Positions 12,701 to 21,628 of a DNA stretch of 64,000 bases are shown here, piece after piece; position 1 is the first letter of the stretch, and every line of letters starts with the position of its first letter. The notes under the pieces are model-generated. The model made no database searches. It was not told where the DNA came from and saw only the letters and a program-made list of their open reading frames with translations. Location of the stretch: positions 1,116,001 through 1,180,000 of the forward strand of contig JAACJP010000001.1 of the NCBI GenBank assembly GCA_013368375.1. The letters are read 5' to 3'. Source of the DNA: Tricholomella constricta (taxonomy: Eukaryota > Basidiomycota > Agaricomycetes > Agaricales > Lyophyllaceae). Both the position numbers and the translations under genes were made by a program.

Positions 12701-13601
12701 CATACAGCCGTTCTAAGCCCTGCTCCAGTGTCTCCTTTGACTTCATTGTCGCTTCCCACAGTATGTCTATTCCAGACTCTGCTGCTGGCCACTCGATCTG
12801 AATCTTCTCCCGGCGGCCCACTCGAGTGGGTTCTATGATGGCCAGTGTTCTGTTCACCGTCAGGACCAATGGTGTGTGGTCTGCCCAGGCACAGTCAGGG
12901 TCTTCAGGCGGCTCCAGGACTTTCAGTTCAAGGACAAGGGCCAGTGCACGTAGGGAGACTATAGCATAGTCGACGACTGCTCGACCGTTGGGCTGGAATG
13001 ATGTGAACCGGCCTGGCGTGTGGGCCTCTGTAGCTGTGCCATTCAAGATGCACAGAGCAAAGTCCTGCACCCATGACAGTACTTGTCGCCCTCTCGTGTT
13101 GGTCATACTGTCGCATGAGTTGCGTGGTGGGTGAAGGGGGGAGCCTGATAGGGAGGCAGTCCGTGCGTTCAGGTCGCCCATAACAATCACTGGTTTTGAG
13201 GATGCCGTGCATACGGCCAGCACCTCCCTCAGGCGTATTTCAGGGCTCACGTCTGTCCACCCCTCCCATCTGCTTGTTGAAGGCAATATATATGCCCCCA
13301 CAATATAGCAGTTGCCCATGTCTAGGACTATAATGTCTCCAACGGACAAGTGCACTGCGACCTCTGCTTTTATACCCTTCCGTACAAGAGCCATTACTCC
13401 CCCACCCCACCTCTGCCAGCTTGCTCTCCGAGGGCGTGACACAGCGATCATATAGTATTCTGGAGGCACTGGGGTGCTGCTCTCCTCTTCTGGCCATAGA
13501 TGTGTCTCCTGGAGGAGCACTACATCATACTGCCCAATATCCTTATTGAATTCCGGGCTGAGGATTTTTGCTGCATAGTTACCAAATATATTCCAGCTCA
13601 T
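9744..13601 (-). CDS. LINE ORF2: APE endonuclease - RNase H - reverse transcriptase - zinc knuckle
   Basis: A 1,285-residue ORF that nicks target DNA and copies the LINE RNA into the nick. Residues 1-240 form an exonuclease/endonuclease/phosphatase domain, with MSWNIFGN, VVLLQETHLW, VMGDLNART, VDYAIVS and the catalytic WADHTPLVL. Residues of about 305-460 form a type 1 RNase H, with VYTDGSCLNN, NNRGEIFAVILALLE, RVTTDSELVI and NEWGDAADRLAKEG, giving a complete D-E-D-D set. Residues of about 600-1000 form the reverse transcriptase, with IGIPKPEKD, the motif A aspartate in YIDLKNAFPW, LLTGDPGSPGNWN, and motif C EQADDIMIA (QADD in place of YADD). Near the C-terminus CRLCRDGVEDAVHALLVC is a CCHC-like knuckle. 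RNase H upstream of RT is unusual; known LINE RNase H domains lie after RT. No internal stops are present. Confidence 0.9.
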   Translation of the reverse strand: MSWNIFGNYAAKILSPEFNKDIGQYDVVLLQETHLWPEEESSTPVPPEYYMIAVSRPRRASWQRWGGGVMALVRKGIKAEVAVHLSVGDIIVLDMGNCYIVGAYILPSTSRWEGWTDVSPEIRLREVLAVCTASSKPVIVMGDLNARTASLSGSPLHPPRNSCDSMTNTRGRQVLSWVQDFALCILNGTATEAHTPGRFTSFQPNGRAVVDYAIVSLRALALVLELKVLEPPEDPDCAWADHTPLVLTVNRTLAIIEPTRVGRREKIQIEWPAAESGIDILWEATMKSKETLEQGLERLYGKTYHWTQEVQVYTDGSCLNNGKRNAAAGSGTFWGLHSHKNRAQRAPGPGPQTNNRGEIFAVILALLEADPRKSLRVTTDSELVIREACYWAPLHDNMGWDRPNGDLLHDMVKLLAARQAPTRFVWIKGHSGNEWGDAADRLAKEGARLPEVGNYRHLVDAPWAATGAPPHEGTMDAGKVSTALPETPTARPVEPAIEVLDDPDRRDGLSHRGREKTRKLQQSMRNALLDCNGPGEFWRLIRKWTDARPAETEVSLDALTNELQARMNAPLEMPTSFNREQLALNKVLAAALPTYGVDTTPDGLFSRAFGEEEIAWGKNHVRTHTIDSATGADGYTYRDIMTIPNTKIAELLNACLNEMEIPSRWLASLVIGIPKPEKDRKAAENYRLIVLECCLLKFFTLLIDRRVRDYAERHAIIPETQNGFREGYRTNNNPFILRTMTEKAKAEGTPLYIAYIDLKNAFPWTDRETLWLKLNTWGISGPVVNWLRKLYGSMTYMVRLDGDLSNRFQCNLGLLTGDPGSPGNWNIYLSDFVVSHFPGDMLLHNVYVSQLEQADDIMIATPCPVAFQGKLTDMAAWAADNGCETQLEKCVFSIAGPKPKQPYAFYLGSHRLKEVRDFKYVGVHFRTFSDNMFVEHYRVNTEKARRMANMCLGVDRFVGDMPAWESRTLYVARVDPYLTSAAEVILDTIAPHWEGLEKVQCYYLRRMLRIHARSVKAVLFSETGLLPIRYRRVVLALGFLKHVVCLPEDRLVWSAMAESFKLARMGHGSWVTDLKLVLANLPDPILWVLPEGSMDADMVDSLIDEVKASADRWVDGVVLSSARTRDLLAGRMEMVEGRLVKKVIAFRHYLRVKIPKHRRALTHVVLCCHALAVERLRWAERRRPAVARELRVCRLCRDGVEDAVHALLVCAHAPVQRYRRVFYAQVDAALPGFRSRFTDAEAMMRDLLGQRVTVALLAKFCYDVLEVFYAEPMLIPAGLMLIPDT

Positions 13602-13663
13602 AATTGTAAACGAACTAGTAGAATTGTTTATACTTGGTGCAGCGTTGTCGCTCTCCTCAGCCC

Positions 13664-16138
13664 TTACCGAAAACCCCTACCGCCAACGACCAGTGACATC
13701 ATCTCCTCATCCCCCCTGGAGGAGCCCGAGGCCATACTACCCATCCCACCTTGGTTGCCTCGATCGATGAGCTTTGTTGCGGTGGTGATAGAGTTGTGAC
13801 TGGCCCTCCATGCCATCACAAACTGGCTAGCAGCGCTCTCGGAGCGAAATCCAACAATCAGGACCATCTCTTGTCCCCCCTCCGACAGGGCAGGCCTCCC
13901 CACCCGGAGCTCAGCATGGAACTCCGCGGGGCGAGTGACATTGGCTCCGTGCTTAGCGTACAGTCGGAAGAGGGCCTGGGGGGTGTTGGCATGCGGGGAC
14001 TCCTTGACAGGCACTAGCTCAATGGTGAATGGGAAGGAGGCACGACGGCCCTCATTCATGCGTTTCGTGGCAGGTGCCCCCATTGGTTGCGCTTGTGCAG
14101 GCCGCTTCGTGGCCCCCTGGTAGTCTGTGGGGCGCAGCGCGCCTGCAGGAGAGGTTGGCAGTGCTGGGGTAATACTGGGAGCGTGCGAGGGGAGGCTCGG
14201 GGCCTGTGTGCCACCGAACATGCTCACAGCATTGGGAGGGGCCGATAGCACAGCGCCGGGGGTGGCCAGCCCAGTGAACCCACCCGTTGGGTTGCCGAAT
14301 AGGGTGGGTGGGGCAATGGAGTTGGGCGCGCCTCGCGTCGCTAGTGCTGAGTTTGCGAAGTCCTTCCCCAGCTTCGCCAGGTTCGCCCTCACGTCCAGCA
14401 AGTCCTTCTCCAGCACCGCATTCTTTCGTTCCACCTCCGCACACCTTTTCTCTGCCCGCGCCGCCCGTTCCTCAGCCTCGGCCATCCTTCCCCCCATTGG
14501 GTTCACCTGCTGCTGGACCGCCAGGAGCGCACCCTGCAAGGTGGTGTTGACTCCACCGATGTTCTGGAACTCCTGTCGGCACGCCTCTACGAGGCTCTTG
14601 CTGTAGTCTTGGGCCGTGCTGAGATCTGCTCGGATGGTGGCCAGGTCTGCCTGCATCTCTCCCTGCAGGACCCCGAGGTGGTTGGTGAGGGCAGCCGCGT
14701 TGTGTGGCCCGCCGCCCGTGTGGTCATAGTCAGAGATGCCGAAGTCGCGCAGCTCTCTCATCTCTCCTTCCACCTTGTCGACTGCAGAGCCCAGGCTGGA
14801 CACACGTTCCTCGAGGGTGGACAGGGCCGCTGACTGCTGGCTCTGCTCCGTGTGGGTAGTGGAGACATCCGACCTCAGGCGGCGGGTGTCGTTTGTCTGG
14901 GTAGCCTTGACATCGGCGACACTTGCGCGGAGGTTGGCGATGTGGTTTGCCAGTGCGGCGATGTTCGCGTTCGTCCTGGTCAGCCCGTTCGGGACGGTCT
15001 CCTTCGCAGAGGGGGGTAGCGTGAGCTGGAGGTCCGCAGCAAGCTTTGCCAGGACCGCTGTCTGGCTACCGGGCAAGTGTTCCTTGCCTTTCCTCACGGG
15101 GGGCTCAGGCGGCGAAGCCGTGTCGGGGGGGAAGGGGGCATCAGCAGTGATGGACGGCATGGTGGCGGACCTCGTCAGGCGAGGTGTGTCTGGTGCCGCT
15201 GTCGGGCTGCCTGTTGTCGCAGTGGCCGATCGGGTCTGACCTGGGGTGTGCGCCGCTGCATCTCGTCGAGCATCGCCCCTCTGTTCCGCCCATGCAGCCT
15301 CGGCTGCTTGTTGCCCCGCTGAGGAGTTCTCTCCCTGCCCCAGCGCCGCCTTCGTGGTCATCGGGTCGGCCGCGACCTGCATGGCCGTCCCGAAGTGGAA
15401 CGCGATGGGCAGGGCTTCGTGGGTGGCGGGTCGAGCAGCAGCCTGCTGCCCAGTTCCGCTCTTGGTTTTCCCGAAGGCGAGGTGCCGGATGACCTCGTTA
15501 GTCGGGGCCCTTGCGCCGAGTAACGTCGGCAGGAGAACCTGTGGGGCGCGTCGGTCAGCACTGTTTGCGGACGCCTGCAGCGGCCTTACCGTTCCTGCGT
15601 CATCCGCTGCCTGTGTTTCCGTGACCCCCTTAGCTCCTGTTTCGGTCAATGGCAGCGTCGCGGTGTTCACTGTGACGGTTCCGGCAGTGGTGTTGGCAGG
15701 GGTAATCGTGTTGGACATGTTGAGTTGCGCGTGAGTTACTGTGTTTGATGTGCGGGGTGAGTGTTCTCTGGTGTACAGGGCGAAAACTTCGCCACTCACC
15801 ATCCTGTTGCCCACTCCGCCATCCGACTCCCGCCGCTCGTCCTCGATCGTTCTGCGGAATGTGAGAGGGGTATTCACCGGCTCATCGAGAAGCCTCGTAC
15901 CGCGCTTGCTGCTAGGGTTAGGGTCTGCCGTGGTTTTTGTTGGGCTCGCAGTGGATCGCGATGCTCGCTCACCGGCCCACAGCGGCGTGGATCTACTCCT
16001 CATCGCGTGTGTTGCTTCGACGAGGCGTCCGTTCACCAACTGGAGTGGCAGCCCGCCCAGTGCGGCGGTTTGAGGTGTGGTTCTTTGATCAGGGTCCGAA
16101 TCTTGTGATTCCGCCGATTGGTTCATCGACGGCCACAT
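13664..16138 (-). CDS. LINE ORF1 protein, Ala/Thr-rich with central coiled coil
   Basis: This is an ORF1-type protein, expected to bind the LINE RNA. The frame is open from inside the Ty3 LTR down to 13664, but the part right of 16210 is LTR sequence and not original. The ATG at 16138 (MWPSMNQSAESQ) is the first LINE-derived methionine; the ATG at 15718 (MSNTITPANTTAG) is an alternative. A long heptad-rich segment, about 430-640 residues from the 16138 start, contains LSTLEERVSSLGSAVDKVEG and AEERAARAEKRCAEVERKNA. The C-terminal part (FTIELVPVKES to FVMAWRASHN) is compact and could be the nucleic-acid-binding domain. I cannot place it in a named ORF1 class. Confidence 0.7.
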   Translation of the reverse strand: MWPSMNQSAESQDSDPDQRTTPQTAALGGLPLQLVNGRLVEATHAMRSRSTPLWAGERASRSTASPTKTTADPNPSSKRGTRLLDEPVNTPLTFRRTIEDERRESDGGVGNRMVSGEVFALYTREHSPRTSNTVTHAQLNMSNTITPANTTAGTVTVNTATLPLTETGAKGVTETQAADDAGTVRPLQASANSADRRAPQVLLPTLLGARAPTNEVIRHLAFGKTKSGTGQQAAARPATHEALPIAFHFGTAMQVAADPMTTKAALGQGENSSAGQQAAEAAWAEQRGDARRDAAAHTPGQTRSATATTGSPTAAPDTPRLTRSATMPSITADAPFPPDTASPPEPPVRKGKEHLPGSQTAVLAKLAADLQLTLPPSAKETVPNGLTRTNANIAALANHIANLRASVADVKATQTNDTRRLRSDVSTTHTEQSQQSAALSTLEERVSSLGSAVDKVEGEMRELRDFGISDYDHTGGGPHNAAALTNHLGVLQGEMQADLATIRADLSTAQDYSKSLVEACRQEFQNIGGVNTTLQGALLAVQQQVNPMGGRMAEAEERAARAEKRCAEVERKNAVLEKDLLDVRANLAKLGKDFANSALATRGAPNSIAPPTLFGNPTGGFTGLATPGAVLSAPPNAVSMFGGTQAPSLPSHAPSITPALPTSPAGALRPTDYQGATKRPAQAQPMGAPATKRMNEGRRASFPFTIELVPVKESPHANTPQALFRLYAKHGANVTRPAEFHAELRVGRPALSEGGQEMVLIVGFRSESAASQFVMAWRASHNSITTATKLIDRGNQGGMGSMASGSSRGDEEMMSLVVGGRGFR

Positions 16139-16206
16139 CGCCGAGCCCAGATTCTCTGCAGGCCCGAGGCTGAGTAGTATATTGTTGGGCGCAGCAGACG
16201 GTTTCC

Positions 16207-16210
16207 CCGT
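16207..16210. repeat. target-site duplication (left copy), CCGT
   Basis: CCGT immediately precedes the 5' LTR and recurs at 28848-28851 immediately after the 3' LTR. The 4-bp direct repeat fits LTR-retrotransposon integration and fixes both LTR ends, TG at 16211 and CA at 28847. Confidence 0.75.
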
Positions 16211-17246
16211 TGATGAGCACCGTCCAACGCTGTACACTGAACCAACCCATTCTACGGATATCAACCGTTGCGCCACGACGAACACGGTCCCAAATGCGAC
16301 CAAAGCGCTAAACCGACCGACCGACAATACGACCGACCGACCGACAATACGACCAAACGACCGACGCACCGACCAAGAGACAAAGTAACTTGGAACGCCA
16401 GTTCTCCTCTCTGGGCGCGCGGAGCACGGAACGCCGTATAACCTGTCAACGACCGCGCACGTTTGTATGCCAAGGTCTCAACCCGGCAACAACCAAACCC
16501 GATTTGAAATAATCCTAGGAAACGCCGTTGCCTAGCTAGCCGCAGGAAGGATCCGGCCGTACCACGGAGCTCCGCACCCAAGAGCCACTACCGATCGCAA
16601 AGCCATCACCGATCATACATCCGACCCGACGCCTCGAGCCGATCAAAAGCCCCTTTGCCGAGCCAAAGAGCGCCACACTCTCTAAAAAGCGTCGCGCGGT
16701 ACCAAGCTTGGCGGCGCTTCCCCCAAATAAACCAGTAAAACACCTGCCTCGCCGGCTCGCGCGAGGCAAGTCGGTCGTATTGTATAAAAACATACCCATG
16801 TATTACCTACTTGCCCCAGTGAATTACAGCCCGTATTTTCCCTCACTCTCAGAGTTAATAGCTCAAAACCGTCGTCTCTGTCGTCTCCGCATCGTTCTCA
16901 TCGTATAAACCGTCGCCACCGTCGTAAACCTCGTAACCGCCGTCTCCGTCGCCTCGTAACCGTCGCCCGAACCCGTGAGTTCTCCGTATTCGTCTCGTTC
17001 GTCTCGTTGTCGCACAACCAACACGAAAGTCGTGTTGCCGACCCGTTCCACCTGTGAACGATCGTATTCTATCGCGCCGCCGTCGGTTCGACTAATTACA
17101 AGTCAGATCGTCTTTACTTTCGCCGAACCACCACTTTCAAACCCTGCACACTCGCGTGTTTGGGAACTTTTAACACTTCTCGCCCCCCATAGTTGTTAGT
17201 TGTTTTGTTGTTGTGTACAGCACCTACAGGCCTTCTAGCTCTATCA
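16211..17246 (+). repeat. 5' LTR of the Ty3-type element
   Basis: A 1,036-bp direct repeat matching 27812-28847 except at two positions. It begins TGATGAGC and ends CTCTATCA. A tandem block of GACC/GACAATAC units lies near 16313-16365. A TATAAAA box is at 16783-16789, so the R region probably starts about 30 bp downstream, near 16815. Confidence 0.93.
16783..16789 (+). promoter_or_regulatory. TATA box of the LTR promoter
   Basis: TATAAAA lies about 430 bp before gag coding begins and is repeated in the 3' LTR at about 28384-28390. It is the only good TATA box in the LTR, so it is the likely core promoter for the genomic RNA. This is inference from sequence only. Confidence 0.55.
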
Positions 17247-20035
17247 TTCTGGAGCCCACCGCGAGGGTTTTAAAAGCCACCGCCGAACACGCAACCTCAT
17301 TCCTCTTGTTCATAAAAACCTACGACTCGTCGACCATTCCGCCCGCAACCCGACAAGAAGCTAAAGCCCGAACCCTCCGTGCCGAAATTCGCGCTGCTCT
17401 CGGACAAGTCGACACAGACTCAGAATCGCTCTCCCCGTTCTTCCGCTCAGTAACCCCACACCGCGCGATCCATAACAACCTCAGCCCGCTCTTCTATAGC
17501 CCTTCGTCGACACTACCGTCGCCTACCCCGACCGATCAAACACCGCTCCCCGAACCAACCGCGCAACCCGACCTAGCTTTCGACCCCTTTGCGTCGGAAC
17601 CTCCTACCACCGATCAAGGAGTTGAATTTAGACTCCCCTATCTATCGCCCGCGACCCCAGAAATCTCAGATTCTTCTTCACCGTCGTATTCCCCCTCCCC
17701 GTCCCCTATCCCGAAACCAATACCATCTATCATGGCACAACCACCAATCATTATAAAGCCGATGCCCGCACGCGGACAAAGCTCGGCGCCGACGTTCGTA
17801 CCCGAACGCGCGCGTGAACTGCGCCGATATTTTTCGGACTTAAATCATCTCTTCATCGAGTGTAACGTCGTAGATGAGCAAGAAAAGAAAACGCACACTA
17901 CGCGATACACCGACATCGATACCGCGGATCTGTGGGAGCAACTTGACGAATTCGCAGTCGGTACCACATACGACGACTGGCGAAAAGCGATAATGGCGCT
18001 TTACCCAGGCGCAAGCGAAGAAAGAAAGTATTCAATGGCCGACCTCGACTACCTGATCAGGGAACGACACCGACTCGGGATCCAGTCGAATAGTGACCTC
18101 GGGGAATATTACCGACAGTTCCTTTCTGTTACCCAGTTCCTTGTCAGCAAAAACCGACTTTCGATAAACGAACGCGACCGCCAATTCCGTCGCGCGTTCC
18201 AGTCCGATCTATGGTCAAAGATCCATCGCAGGCTCGAGATCCTAAACCCGAACCACCATCCCGACGACCCCTACGCCACGGAAACCGTTCGCGCTGCGGC
18301 GGAACATATCCTCCATGGAACAAACGCCGGCCAACGGCAGGAAGCGCCATCGGGCGCGCCCCCACAAATTACGATCGCGCCAAGCGGGTCGTTAACGGGC
18401 GCGACCAAGTCGCCTAACACGGGACAGCCCCTCAAGTTGGAAGAGCTCTACGAAAGAATCAACCTGTTGGAACAACATATCCAACGCTTAGGACAAGACA
18501 AAGGAGGCGACGGCGGCCGACCGAGTCAGTCACCTAATGACAACTGCCACTTCTGCGGTGGTGAAGGACATTATATTCCTAACTGTCCCATACATCAAAC
18601 ATACGCGACCGAAGGACGCTGCCGACGAACCGACGACAACAAGATAGGCCTACCAAGCGGCGCGCGCATACCGGCGGGAACTCCAGGCCGATACATAAAG
18701 GACAAGTTAGACGAGTGGCACAGACGCAACCCCGGCCAAATGGCGACAGGACAGCTATCAGCGAACGCGAACCCGACCGAGAGCATGATGTTGGAAATAC
18801 TACAGTTTAACGACGTCACCGACCATAACTTGAAAATCGAGGATCGCATGATCGTGTTAGAACGAGAACTCAACACCCTGCGCGCAAGGAAAGAGGTGTT
18901 CGACGGCGTAGAACTTATTAGCCGCGCACCGCAAAAGCGACCCGTCACGGTCGAAACCGTTCAAGACGCCGACCAACCAAGGATCGCACCAGTCAACAAA
19001 TCAGCGCCCGCGTCGCAGCCCGTCTCGGACGCGACGAAAAGCCAGGCCAAGGCTCCCCCGCCGCCGTCCAACATACCTCTGATCCCCAGTACCACGACTG
19101 ACGCCACAGGCAATGCCCACGACCAGACTCCAGTACACCCTTTCTCTAACATTCCTGAGAACCGATACATCCCCCCTACCACGCGAAACTTAGCCGCCAC
19201 GGAGAAGGCGAAAGCCGACAGCGCGTATCGCACACAAGCGCCCATTACAGATCCGACCAAATCAACGACTCTATTCGAACGCGCACTCGACGCCACCATA
19301 CCGGTCACAGTTCGAGAACTCTGCGGGGTAGCGCCAGAGGTTCGCGGAAAGTTTAGGGAAGCTAATACACCGAAGCGTATCGTCGCCGGCAACCTCACAA
19401 CGGTATACCAAGAAGTCCCCACGTCGGCGTTCATTGAGGAACTCGACGCACTACCTTGCGAATCCAACAGCGACAACGCGACGCCACCGCCCGGAGCGCT
19501 AGTCACCGGCGACATCTACGACACGTATTACCAGACACTACTACCCGGCGAGCATCCGGACCGACTGATCGTCGCAATGGAATCGCACGCACTCAGGTCG
19601 ATCATGATAATGGTCGACGCGAGAGAACAGATAGAAAGCATCGTCGACAGCGGGTGCCAGATCATAGCCATGTCGGAAGAAGTTTGCCATGGACTAGGGG
19701 TCAAATACGACCCAACTATAGTGCTGCAGATGCAATCAGCGAATGGAACAACCGACCCGTCGCTCGGTCTAGCACGAAACGTACCTTGTACGATAGGAGA
19801 GGTCACGCTCTACCTCCAAATGCACGTCATTCGCAATCCCGCATACGATATACTCCTCGGCCGCCCGTTCGACGTACTTACTTGCTCTAACGTGAAAACG
19901 AGATCCGCCGACGATACGATCATAACCATCACCGACCCGAACACTCGAGAGGTCATCGCGATACCGACCTTCGCGCGCGGACAACGTCGCCGCCCCAAGA
20001 CCGACGTAAATTTTCGTATACTCTCGAGGAAATAA
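17213..20035 (+). CDS. gag: Gag polyprotein with zinc knuckle and aspartic protease
   Basis: The frame is open for 940 codons. The ATG at 17213 lies within the LTR before the primer-binding site, so the ATG at 17732 (MAQPPIIIKPMPARG) is a more conventional start; the stretch between is Pro/Ser-rich but looks coding. A capsid-like helical region follows (FVPERARELRRYFSDLNHLF to AAEHIL). A CCHC knuckle, CHFCGGEGHYIPNC, lies near residue 444 of the long form. The protease lies near residue 810 with the active-site triplet in IVDSGCQIIAMSEEV (DSG in place of DTG) and the later segment YDILLGRPFDV. The protein should form particles and package the RNA. The stop at 20033-20035 lies just beyond a slippery heptamer, so pol is probably made by frameshifting. 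Confidence 0.88.
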   Translation: MYSTYRPSSSIILEPTARVLKATAEHATSFLLFIKTYDSSTIPPATRQEAKARTLRAEIRAALGQVDTDSESLSPFFRSVTPHRAIHNNLSPLFYSPSSTLPSPTPTDQTPLPEPTAQPDLAFDPFASEPPTTDQGVEFRLPYLSPATPEISDSSSPSYSPSPSPIPKPIPSIMAQPPIIIKPMPARGQSSAPTFVPERARELRRYFSDLNHLFIECNVVDEQEKKTHTTRYTDIDTADLWEQLDEFAVGTTYDDWRKAIMALYPGASEERKYSMADLDYLIRERHRLGIQSNSDLGEYYRQFLSVTQFLVSKNRLSINERDRQFRRAFQSDLWSKIHRRLEILNPNHHPDDPYATETVRAAAEHILHGTNAGQRQEAPSGAPPQITIAPSGSLTGATKSPNTGQPLKLEELYERINLLEQHIQRLGQDKGGDGGRPSQSPNDNCHFCGGEGHYIPNCPIHQTYATEGRCRRTDDNKIGLPSGARIPAGTPGRYIKDKLDEWHRRNPGQMATGQLSANANPTESMMLEILQFNDVTDHNLKIEDRMIVLERELNTLRARKEVFDGVELISRAPQKRPVTVETVQDADQPRIAPVNKSAPASQPVSDATKSQAKAPPPPSNIPLIPSTTTDATGNAHDQTPVHPFSNIPENRYIPPTTRNLAATEKAKADSAYRTQAPITDPTKSTTLFERALDATIPVTVRELCGVAPEVRGKFREANTPKRIVAGNLTTVYQEVPTSAFIEELDALPCESNSDNATPPPGALVTGDIYDTYYQTLLPGEHPDRLIVAMESHALRSIMIMVDAREQIESIVDSGCQIIAMSEEVCHGLGVKYDPTIVLQMQSANGTTDPSLGLARNVPCTIGEVTLYLQMHVIRNPAYDILLGRPFDVLTCSNVKTRSADDTIITITDPNTREVIAIPTFARGQRRRPKTDVNFRILSRK
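17250..17265 (+). other. primer-binding site
   Basis: TGGAGCCCACCGCGAG begins three bases after the 5' LTR. TGG is the complement of a tRNA CCA 3' end, and the following bases should pair with the tRNA acceptor and T arm. I cannot name the tRNA without a tRNA set. Confidence 0.6.
20008..20014 (+). promoter_or_regulatory. candidate -1 ribosomal frameshift heptamer A AAT TTT
   Basis: In the gag frame the codons read GTA AAT TTT, so the heptamer A_AAT_TTT fits the X_XXY_YYZ rule exactly. A -1 slip here continues as TCG TAT ACT CTC GAG GAA ATA AGT in the pol frame, which is open from upstream of this point to 21906. The gag stop is 19 nt downstream. I did not fold the downstream RNA for a pseudoknot. 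Confidence 0.6.
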
Positions 20036-21628
20036 GTCGAGATCACGGCGATCTTGCACTCCTCCTCGAGTACGACCCACTAAGCTATACCCCGACTGTC
20101 CTTTCTTTCTGTGAACTACCGACCGAATTTAATAGCGACGCCACCTACGACGCGCAACTAGCCTCACTCTACGTCGCGGCATCCGAACTAACCGCACCAG
20201 CAATCGCCGACCAATCCGATAATACCAACTCTAACCCTCAAAAACGAACGACCCTCTGCACTATTTTACCGCACAACGAGCGCCATAGTGGACGCCACAC
20301 CCAATCCCTGACCAACGCCGCCACCGACGCCTTCGTGGTGAAAATCAAAGGCGTACAAACCAAAAAGAAGTACAAACCAGTAGCGCAAAAAGTACGATCG
20401 ATCATAGCAAGTTGTCCCGACCACTTCCGCATCGAGCGCAAAATATTGGGCGACCCTCTCGCCAACATGCCGACTCTGCTCCCCAACCCGCCACCTTTCC
20501 AACCCACCGGCCGCTACACTCTAGAGCGAAAAGACGACTTAGACCGTGAACACCCAGACTTCTTAACGCCCTCCGAACGAGCAATTATGCACGACCTCAT
20601 GTGTAAGCAGAATCTCGCTTTCGCATGGGACGACTCCGAACGCGGTAGTTTTCGATCGGATTTCTTTCCCCCTATCGATATCCCGGTCGTCGCACACACA
20701 CCCTGGATCGAACGAAATATCCCCATACCGCCTGGCATCTACGATGAAGTTTGCGACATTATCAAAACTAAACTCGCCGCTGGCGTTTACGAACCGTCCA
20801 ACTCCAGCTACCGATCGCGTTGGTTTTGCACTCTAAAGAAAAATGGCAAGTTCCGCCTCGTCCACAGCCTCGAACCGCTCAACCGAGTAACTATCCGACA
20901 CTCGGGGGTCACTCCGATACCAGACCATGTCGCCGAACAATTCGCCGGTCGCATTTGTGGCGCAATGTTGGACCTGTTTGTCGGCTACGACGAACGGCTA
21001 ATCGCACCATCGTCGCGCGACCTTACCACTTTCCAAACACCTTTCGGCGCGTTACGCCTAGTCACCTTACCTATGGGCTGGACCAACTCCGTCCCAATCT
21101 TCCACGACGACGTCACTCACATCCTACAACCGGAGATCCCGGACTATACACTACCTTATATCGACGACGCTGCTATAAAGGGACCAGCAACTTGGTACCC
21201 CGACCCGGACACAGGATTGCCGAAAACACACCCCGACAATGCCGATGTGCGATTCGCGATCTGGGAGTTCTTCAACAACGTCAACCGAATCCTCCAGCGC
21301 ATGAAGTACTGCGGCGGCACCTTCTCCGGCAAGAAGCTGATTTTATGCGCACCACAATTTAAAGTCCTCGGACACGTCTGCACGCCCGACGGTCGCATAC
21401 CCGACGCGGACCGACTCGCTTTACTGCGTAATTGGAAGTCGTGCGCCACCCTATCAGAGTTACGCGCGTTTTTAGGAACAGTCGGAGTACTAAGGATATT
21501 CGTCAAAAACTTTGCTCATCGCGCACACCACCTCGTAAAACTAACTCGCAAGGACGCAGTCTTCGAATTCGGCCCCGACCAGATCGCAGCACAGCGTGAC
21601 ATCGTCGAGGCGATCGCAGAAGCGAAAA
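20014..21628 (+). CDS. pol: Pol, reverse transcriptase part (frame -1 relative to gag)
   Basis: This is the reverse transcriptase of the element. The frame is open from the gag overlap. A linker (KFSYTLEEISRDHGDLALLL) leads to the RT core with SRWFCTLKKNGKFRLVHSLE, FQTPFGALRLVTLPMGWTNS and the catalytic motif C LPYIDDAAIKGP. The thumb/connection segment follows (SELRAFLGTVGVLRIFVKNF). The frame runs on without meaning to 21906. Coding continuity passes to another frame at an A4 tract (21625-21628), where RDIVEAIAEAK must be joined to PLVPIDYASDDPVILAVDTS. One base too many is present relative to a continuous pol frame. Confidence 0.85.

Larger units (their letters stand above)
9411..16210 (-). 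mobile_element. LINE (non-LTR retrotransposon), 5' part interrupted by the Ty3 element
   Basis: Two consecutive ORFs on the - strand define a LINE. ORF1 (coiled-coil, nucleic-acid-binding type) is followed 62 nt later by ORF2 (APE endonuclease, RNase H, reverse transcriptase, CCHC knuckle). The 3' end lies near 9411, where the - strand shows an AATAAA-like signal (9431-9436) followed by a short TCC repeat and no long poly-A. The 5' end is not seen. At 16210 the sequence passes into the LTR of the Ty3 element, with the CCGT target duplication at 16207-16210, so any 5' remainder would lie to the right of 28847. Both ORFs are open over their full length, so the copy was probably active until the LTR insertion. 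Confidence 0.82.

Noticed and set aside
16313..16365. CRISPR-like array in the LTR (repeated GACC/GACAATAC units)
   Set aside because: Units are directly adjacent, without unique spacers, and the host is a eukaryote; it is a short tandem duplication in the LTR. No CRISPR array is present in the window.
16139..16369. N-terminal extension of the LINE ORF1 frame (MRRSFGRIVGRSVVLS-type sequence)
   Set aside because: Bases right of 16210 belong to the Ty3 LTR (the same frame recurs at the 3' LTR), so this part of the frame is a chance fusion; the rest of the extension up to 16138 has no methionine start of its own.
17213..17731. Gag starting within the LTR at 17213
   Set aside because: Not fully rejected: the frame is open and looks coding, but translation would cross the primer-binding site. 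The ATG at 17732 is preferred as the functional start, and the longer extent is given with this caveat.
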